From: Ophiothrix spiculata
Taxonomy: Eukaryota > Echinodermata > Ophiuroidea > Amphilepidida > Ophiotrichidae
DNA: 31,209 nucleotides
Assembly (NCBI GenBank): GCA_000969725.1
Contig: JXSR01S073335.1
Reading direction: 5' to 3' (one strand)
The notes beneath the pieces were generated by a model that saw nothing but the letters and a program-made list of their open reading frames with translations, had not been told where the DNA came from and ran no database searches. Positions 29,901 to 31,209 of this stretch are shown in pieces (within the stretch, counting starts at the first letter, position 1; each line of letters starts with the position of its first letter). A program made the position numbers and the translations under genes.

Positions 29901-30789
29901 GGTAAATACTCTTGATGTTTAAATATTGTTTCCTCTTTCAGTGCCATACCATATAAGGCATTACAGGCGATGACCTAATCTTATATACAAAACAGACATG
30001 ACTACAGTGTTTTCTTAAGGATTATGCAAACGTTTAATTTCGGGGGGAAAACATTTGCTCTGAAAATCTGAAATGATTATCAACACAAAAATTTTATATT
30101 TCTTGAAGTGAATTAACATCCTGAACACAATGTTGATTTGAGTTTATAAATATTTATCTATTGGTAACAAAATGCCCCAAACCATAAATTTTTCCCATTT
30201 CGTTAGAAATCCTCTATATTTGTTTAGGTAAATTCATAATTATTTCAGTTTTTAGAACATAGAAACAAATAACTAGGATTTTCAAATTATTAAATTTTCT
30301 ATAAATTTCAACTTTACATCAGTTTACATTTTACATCTATCTTTATAGGTTGTGGGTTTGAGACCCGGGCCCGCCGGTTTACGTCTCCTTGTTTCCTTGG
30401 GCAAGACACTTTACTTTAATTGCTCCGTTGTTCGGAAGTCACACTAAGCCGTTGGTACCCTGTGCAAATGCTCCTTCTTGGGGCGATGTATACCGTATGT
30501 GTATACCTGGTGAGTCTATACTTGGGGTACCAATTATGAGGATCATCTAGTCATAGATCTTACCAAGAGCGGACTCGCATGAAAAGAACTATCCTGTAGA
30601 TTAGTTGGCCAAGATGTTCCAGTCAAGACTTGTCCATTGCTTCCCTGAAGGGCTACAACCTCCTCTGTAAAGGCTGCTGTGATGATGTCCATAGTATCAT
30701 CAGCATCGATATTGGCTACCAAGGCAGTGCTGGCTAGCATGCTGTTGCTTACTTCTGAAGTCCAGGCTATGTCAATGTTGTAATGACAC
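14793..30789 (-). CDS. DEX1-like FG-GAP membrane protein, 11 exons, 5' end outside window
   Basis: Eleven minus-strand exons, all with GT-AG borders, join in frame into 613 codons plus TAG. By colinear resemblance this is the animal counterpart of Arabidopsis DEX1 (DEFECTIVE IN EXINE FORMATION 1), a single-pass membrane protein with an integrin-alpha-like beta-propeller. Visible FG-GAP calcium loops are IDADDTMD, IDRDGKSE, LNSDGVTE, LDRDGGPLE and LNQDGVLD. A beta-rich domain and one C-terminal helix (WLLFFPFIAMTILLLLVHG) with an 18-residue tail follow. The long acidic insert of plant DEX1 is absent: exon 2 runs directly into exon 3. Intron phases downstream of exons 1-10 are 0,0,2,0,0,2,0,0,0,2. 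The signal peptide and first part must lie beyond 31209. In plants it acts in pollen-wall formation, probably as a calcium-binding surface or secretory-pathway protein; the animal role is unknown. Confidence 0.9.
15344..15518. mobile_element. Small inverted-repeat element (MITE-like), 175 bp
   Basis: Left end GGCCATCCACTTGATGCACC and right end complementary to GGACATCCACTTGATGCAGC, continuing to an ATTGGTGC block on each arm. It has no coding capacity and lies in the last intron of the DEX1-like gene. No target-site duplication is certain. Confidence 0.75.
15629..15806. mobile_element. TAGGCTGC inverted-repeat element, copy 1
   Basis: Termini are TAGGCTGCGAACACATAGAA and its near-complement ending GCAGCCTA. 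Inside, AGTATACGGTATTCGCTATA on the left mirrors ATAGGGAATAACGTATAC on the right, and ACTCAT mirrors ATGAGTGCCTCC. A second, interrupted copy is at 20306-20660. Confidence 0.8.
15982..16142 (-). CDS. DEX1-like exon 10
   Basis: It has 53 codons plus two bases: VLAGQMILEPGKTYTSPGEY, ALSIPTPNKPMKTMVSVQMT, NQYGQVFVDSFAV. The Pro-Gly-x-Y strand and VSVQMTNQYG match plant DEX1 (DRPGKYRIKLP, VMVEMADKNG). Acceptor TGTAG|GTACT, donor GTAAG|GTAAGC. Using GTAAG as the last exon bases gives the Ser codon with exon 11 and keeps the frame. Confidence 0.9.
16210..16579. mobile_element. ATAAGGCC inverted-repeat element, 370 bp
   Basis: It begins ATAAGGCCTAAAAAAAATGT and TTGTTTGCCCTCC and ends GGAGGGCAAACAAACAAT...TTTTGGCCTTAT. 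The arms are about 35 bases with AT-rich interior and no coding. It is a non-autonomous DNA element in the DEX1-like intron 9, just upstream in that gene of exon 10. Confidence 0.8.
17261..17635. other. Assembly gap (375 N)
   Basis: A run of N inside the intron between DEX1-like exons 9 and 10. The joined protein needs no residues from here, so no coding exon is expected to be missing, but a repeat is likely. Confidence 0.98.
17715..17837 (-). CDS. DEX1-like exon 9
   Basis: It has 41 codons: VGIKVSEFTKEVQLMTGSSF and TIGFEIVDKRPFTNKMTYRI plus Q. It forms beta strands of the membrane-proximal domain, matching plant FWAEIEIVDKYR. Acceptor CCCAG|GTTGG, donor ACAG|GTAAGT. The assembly gap lies 79 bases downstream in the plus-coordinate sense (ends 17635). 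Confidence 0.9.
18351..18687. mobile_element. TATGTGACGCG inverted-repeat element, 337 bp
   Basis: Left arm 18351-18404 starts TATGTGACGCGATCAGGGG. Right arm 18632-18687 is its near complement, about 55 bases with few mismatches. The interior holds a direct repeat: TTTATTCAATGGG...ACTCAATGACATGTGCACAATG at about 18446 recurs near 18542 with small changes. It is non-coding and sits 59 bases from DEX1-like exon 8. Confidence 0.85.
18747..19034 (-). CDS. DEX1-like exon 8
   Basis: It has 96 codons, the longest exon seen: VVASYDKHLYVISGDGQCVE, LLLATYDGTVMCLRTQEEGV, GDLEDWRAETPMHNRFTYWD. This is the last propeller blade (plant: TTSFDGYLYLIDG, STMNGNVFCF) and the exit strand to the membrane-proximal domain. 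The canonical acidic loop is degenerate here, as in the plant protein. Acceptor TTCAG|GTTG, donor GCAGT|GTAAGT. Confidence 0.92.
19327..19702. mobile_element. CAGGGGCC inverted-repeat element, hAT-like termini
   Basis: The left end is CAGGGGCCTATTTCACTAAC. The right end is complementary to CTGGGGCCTATTTCACTAAC. CAGGGG-type termini are typical of hAT-group non-autonomous elements. The interior is rich in GATGATTT/ATCGCAA motifs and codes for nothing. Flanking octamers do not match convincingly, so the target duplication is lost or the true ends differ. Confidence 0.75.
19771..19890. repeat. 60-bp direct repeat, two copies
   Basis: TTTTGTGCATAATTATCTAG begins at 19771 and again at 19831, each followed by T-rich ATGCC[T]GC[C/A]AAAACACAG. 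It is a simple tandem duplication in intron 7 of the DEX1-like gene. Confidence 0.85.
19991..20117 (-). CDS. DEX1-like exon 7
   Basis: One base completes the Gly codon split with exon 6 (NNG-YIWALSGDTGKVLPGWP), which confirms that splice. In total 42 further codons end RPSPPDV. This is the outer strand of the blade started in exon 6, as in plant DEX1 NIYVLSGKDG. Acceptor TCTTAG|G, donor GATGTG|GTGAGT. Confidence 0.9.
20306..20660. mobile_element. TAGGCTGC inverted-repeat element, copy 2, interrupted
   Basis: The left terminus TTAGGCTGCCATC and right terminus GTATACTTCTATGCAGCCTTA match the element at 15629-15806, as do the interior blocks (GTATACGGTATTCGCTATAC, GATGAAGATAAT, AATATGAGTGCCT). 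It is split at GTATACGG by the insertion at 20339-20525. Without that insertion and one target copy it would be about 160 bases. Confidence 0.8.
20339..20525. mobile_element. hAT-type MITE nested inside another element, with 8-bp TSD
   Basis: The 187-bp insert starts TAGGGGTTCTCAA and ends TTGAGAATCCCTG (11 of 13 terminal bases complementary), as in hAT elements. It is bounded on both sides by the identical octamer GTATACGG (20331-20338 and 20526-20533), the target duplication length expected for hAT. The undisturbed copy of the host element at 15629-15806 has GTATACGGTATTCGC once at the same point. Confidence 0.88.
20765..21193 (-). repeat. Three extra 143-bp copies of the exon 6 3' half
   Basis: Units begin at 20765, 20908 and 21051 with a period of exactly 143 bases. 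The native exon end, starting at its donor, is the fourth (21194). Each unit contains about 115 bases homologous to the exon 6 end (RGQAI-x-EADIS to DLNQDGVLDVIIP), the donor GTAGGT in the two units next to the native exon, and about 25 intronic bases. Unit 21051 is fully open in the exon frame. Unit 20908 has TGA in place of the Trp codon. Unit 20765 is diverged, with a lost donor and a stop. Confidence 0.9.
21200..21396 (-). CDS. DEX1-like exon 6
   Basis: It has 65 codons plus two bases: ITIEDLRVNGQLEMIVIDTS, GNVMCYDDRGQAIWEADISG, then SPGSRIADLNQDGVLDVIIP and TNN. The calcium loop is D-L-N-Q-D-G-V-L-D. Acceptor TTGTAG|ATAACA, donor AATGG|GTAGGT. The 3' part of this exon, with its donor and a little upstream sequence, is repeated three more times downstream in the gene (20765-21193). 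Confidence 0.92.
21587..22522. repeat. 0.94-kb near-perfect inverted repeat
   Basis: Arms of about 440 bases run from TAGTCCAA (21587) to near 22028 and from near 22065 to TTGGACTA (22515-22522). Mirrored blocks include GGTTTTTCAGGAAAC/GTTTCCTGAAAAACC, CATTACAGGGGGG/CCCCCCTGTAATG, CATCTCTGATGTTCGGTTTT-type, TCACACGTTTAGCCCTATGG/CCATAGGGCTAAACGTGTGA and TGCAAAACTGTCCAC/GTGGACAGTTTTGCA. It is non-coding; the open frames within it are fortuitous. It lies in intron 5 of the DEX1-like gene, so the pre-mRNA could fold into a long hairpin. Origin is probably a fold-back transposon. Confidence 0.9.
22650..23238. mobile_element. 589-bp element with perfect 24-bp TIRs bounded by TTAA
   Basis: 22650-22673 (TTAAGGGGTTTTCTCTGAGA and four more) and 23215-23238 are exact complements over 24 bases. 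Because both ends carry TTAA, the insertion may have used a TTAA target as piggyBac elements do, but the next bases are GGGG and not the usual CCC. A GATTTACTATTTT/AAATAAATGGAG segment recurs inside. No transposase frame. Confidence 0.88.
23239..24204. other. DEX1-like intron 5 remainder, nothing recognised
   Basis: AT-rich intronic DNA without clear terminal repeats, coding pattern or RNA gene. Confidence 0.5.
24205..24381 (-). CDS. DEX1-like exon 5
   Basis: It has 59 codons. TETYPGYILFTPTVIDLDRD and GGPLEIIVGTSAGHLYVLEF form a full blade with calcium loop, followed by RIRRGFPIDLAPIHGQ. It is very close to plant DEX1 (SSPTVVDLDGDG, ILVGTS, GNIREKFPLEM). Acceptor TTTCAG|CTTACA, donor GTCAG|GTATGT. 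It is the most diagnostic exon of the set. Confidence 0.93.
24382..25141. other. DEX1-like intron 4, nothing recognised
   Basis: Contains a 13-base G tract near 24799-24811 and T/A-rich tracts around 24556. No element ends or coding pattern were recognised. Confidence 0.5.
25142..25271 (-). CDS. DEX1-like exon 4
   Basis: One base completes the Arg codon of exon 3, then 43 codons follow: TIDDLADIGLPLQELDNYLI and GGIIVYNLTSGQPLFQVNLE to LTM. This corresponds to the plant segment with SSIVVFNLDTKQ. Acceptor TGCAG|G, donor CATG|GTAAGT. Confidence 0.88.
25723..26143. mobile_element. GTCCCCGCCGAA inverted-repeat element with TGACCTTGA cluster
   Basis: It starts GTCCCCGCCGAA and ends TTTCGGCGGGGAC (421 bases). 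The left half is packed with TGACCT/TGACCTTG half-sites (about 10 in 190 bases, 25749-25945). The right half has CGGACACACAGACGGACGGA and a GGTCCCGGAGATA block. I recall similar CGGACACACxGACGGACxGA repeats in many marine invertebrate genomes. Lies in intron 3 of the DEX1-like gene. Confidence 0.8.
26480..26646 (-). CDS. DEX1-like exon 3
   Basis: It has 55 codons plus two bases. VPGAQAQKAGRTSDSLYVNV is a short linker that replaces the long acidic region of plant DEX1. PPHVLATPVIADLNSDGVTE matches the plant stretch before its second block of blades, then LSYYFDKEMYR. Acceptor TTAAG|GTACC, donor ACAG|GTAAAA. A fold-back element starts only 36 bases upstream of this exon (26682). Confidence 0.9.
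26682..27209. mobile_element. Fold-back element, TTAAGG family, second copy
   Basis: It begins TTAAGGCTGATGTGTACCCA and ends TGGGTTGACACCAGCCTTAA. Inside, GCTCTGTAACTTAACAAC, GAATTGCATGCTGAACATGA and, on the right arm, TATGTATACTTTTATAT match the copy at 12865-13606, though the arms are more diverged. Non-coding, 36 bases upstream of DEX1-like exon 3. Confidence 0.8.
27210..28853. other. DEX1-like intron 2, no firm feature
   Basis: AT-rich intronic DNA. One exon-like segment at 28316-28411 is described separately. No element termini were recognised in the rest. Confidence 0.45.
28316..28411 (-). other. Candidate cassette exon in DEX1-like intron 2
   Basis: On the minus strand TTCCCGCAG|GTTCCA and CATAAG|GTTTGT bound 96 bases that are fully open in phase 0 (VPHITTTYVMFQRDVIITPS then NINMFIKPLAHK). 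Inclusion between exons 2 and 3 would keep the frame. The peptide has no clear resemblance to plant DEX1 at this point, and exon 2 joins exon 3 well without it, so it may be chance. Confidence 0.22.
28854..29104. mobile_element. GCTCTGGCAAAATGAGAGG inverted-repeat element, 251 bp
   Basis: Left end GCTCTGGCAAAATGAGAGGA continuing AAGTCACAAATTT. Right end AGATTTGCGACTTTCCTCTC continuing ATTTTGCCAGAGC. Arms are about 33 bases with one or two mismatches. Non-coding MITE-like element in intron 2 of the DEX1-like gene. Confidence 0.85.
29479..29586 (-). CDS. DEX1-like exon 2
   Basis: It has 36 codons, phase 0 at both ends: FDIDRDGKSEVMVCSSDGEI and LNLQGHLMQEYTIK. The first residues are a complete calcium loop D-I-D-R-D-G-x-x-E, as in FG-GAP repeats. 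Acceptor CCAG|TTTGAC, donor AAAG|GTTGGT. Its first 36 bases plus the acceptor are duplicated 131 bases upstream in the gene (29682-29717). Confidence 0.9.
29598..29681. repeat. Three 28-bp tandem repeats
   Basis: CATGTGAACAGACATATAGT plus ATACAAAC repeats exactly at 29598, 29626 and 29654. It lies between DEX1-like exon 2 and the duplicated start of that exon, and probably arose with that duplication. Confidence 0.95.
29682..29717 (-). pseudogene. Duplicated 5' end of DEX1-like exon 2
   Basis: These 36 bases repeat 29551-29586 with two changes. They encode FDIDRDGKSEIM (Val to Ile) and are preceded by the same TTTCAG acceptor. On the minus strand the copy runs on into ATG|GTTTGTATAC, a possible weak donor, so it is either a dead copy or a 12-codon in-frame mini-exon carrying one calcium loop. 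Confidence 0.85.
30045..30310. mobile_element. Truncated TTAAGG-family fold-back copy
   Basis: TTTGCTCTGAAAATC, GAAGTGAATTAACATCCTGA and ACACAATGTTGAT match the left arm of the copy at 26682-27209. TTTTTAGAACATAGAAACAAATAACTAGG corresponds to the inner left arm of 12865-13606. Termini are not recognisable. Lies in intron 1. Confidence 0.55.
30345..30540 (+). mobile_element. tRNA-derived SINE-like fragment
   Basis: GGTTTGAGACC (30355-30365) matches a polymerase III B box. TCCTTGGGCAAGACACTTTA (about 30396-30415), found in many animal SINE bodies, follows about 30 bases later. No A box lies at the right distance upstream, so the 5' end is missing. The 3' end is unclear; it stops somewhere before DEX1-like exon 1 at 30564. 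Confidence 0.5.
30564..30789 (-). CDS. DEX1-like exon 1 in window
   Basis: It encodes 75 full codons after one base of a split codon. IAWTSEVSNSMLASTALVAN and IDADDTMDIITAAF form the first visible propeller blade with a D-x-D-x loop, and the exon ends FHASPLL. This corresponds to the first blade of plant DEX1 (WQTEVSSS..., HSSPLL). Acceptor ACTAG|G, donor TTG|GTAAGA. The preceding exon, with the signal peptide, is not in the window. Confidence 0.9.
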
Positions 30790-31209
30790 CTAGTGTTGTT
30801 CCTGTTTCAAATGACAATGAAGACGGGGAAAGGGATAACCTTTATGGTTTATTTGCCCATGGTATGCTTTAATTCAAATCAAGCACTGAATTAAAACAGA
30901 GGAAAGTTAACTTTTCTTCTCATTTCATTTCCTATTTATTTGATTAATCTACAACATTGCAAAGTTATTTATAAAAAAGCTTTTGGAGGTCTAAAAAGGG
31001 GGCCCTGGAAAAACACACACTAATTAAACCCTTAAAAAGTGAATCCATATGATTTTCTGTGAGGTTGTTGGCTTAAATGTTATTTTGCTTGGCAGAACAT
31101 GCATGCAGCCTGTTCATATCAGGCAACATGCTATTAAAACTGCCGCCACATTTGGATGAGTTTTTGTGCAAGCGCGCGAAATCTTACAAGCAAAATTTTT
31201 GTTTATTTG
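30790..31209. other. Upstream intron of DEX1-like gene
   Basis: No further exon of the DEX1-like gene is recognisable before the window edge. The acceptor CTAG|G for exon 1 lies at 30790-30791. Confidence 0.5.

Overview
This is eukaryotic, almost certainly animal, genomic DNA. It is AT-rich, has spliced genes with GT-AG introns and a 375-bp assembly gap (17261-17635), and is dense in small inverted-repeat transposons and decayed transposon genes. The mix (a DEX1-like FG-GAP gene, THAP and hAT-type sequences, a self-synthesising-transposon polymerase relic, a non-LTR reverse transcriptase, GAA-loop hairpin repeats) suggests a marine invertebrate. An ambulacrarian or similar deuterostome is my guess, not a demonstrated assignment.

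Left part (1-10.2 kb) is a transposon graveyard on mostly the plus strand. At 1-2.5 kb there is a hAT-like gene with a C2-C2 zinc-finger exon, an intron and a dimerisation-domain exon, broken by stops and frameshifts, with pieces duplicated around it. At 2.88-3.03 kb there is a tandem array of GAA-loop hairpins. At 4.55-5.13 kb (minus) lies a non-LTR reverse transcriptase remnant. From 5.5 to 8.5 kb there is a chain of coding relics: broken C2H2 fingers, an N-terminal segment resembling Polinton/Maverick DNA polymerase B, then a second unnamed transposon-associated protein. A THAP-domain first exon with an intact donor (8579-8864) follows CRE and YY1-like motifs. Fragments that look Mutator-like and Harbinger-like follow.

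At 10.39 kb there is an orphan plus-strand exon of a UBC (E2) protein closest by eye to the NEDD8 E2s UBE2M/UBE2F, with an unusual insertion before the catalytic Cys. The stretch 10.85-14.8 kb has no recognised gene apart from fold-back repeats.

Right part (14.8-31.2 kb) is dominated by one minus-strand gene, the animal homologue of plant DEFECTIVE IN EXINE FORMATION 1 (DEX1). Eleven exons (30789 down to 14793) join in frame to 613 codons plus a stop. They encode repeated D-x-D/N-x-D-G calcium-loop motifs of an FG-GAP beta-propeller, a membrane-proximal beta domain, one C-terminal transmembrane helix and a short tail. The 5' end lies outside the window. Its introns hold many palindromic elements, a 0.94-kb inverted repeat, a nested hAT-type insertion with a perfect 8-bp target duplication, and two separate cases in which part of one of its own exons has been tandemly copied into the intron.
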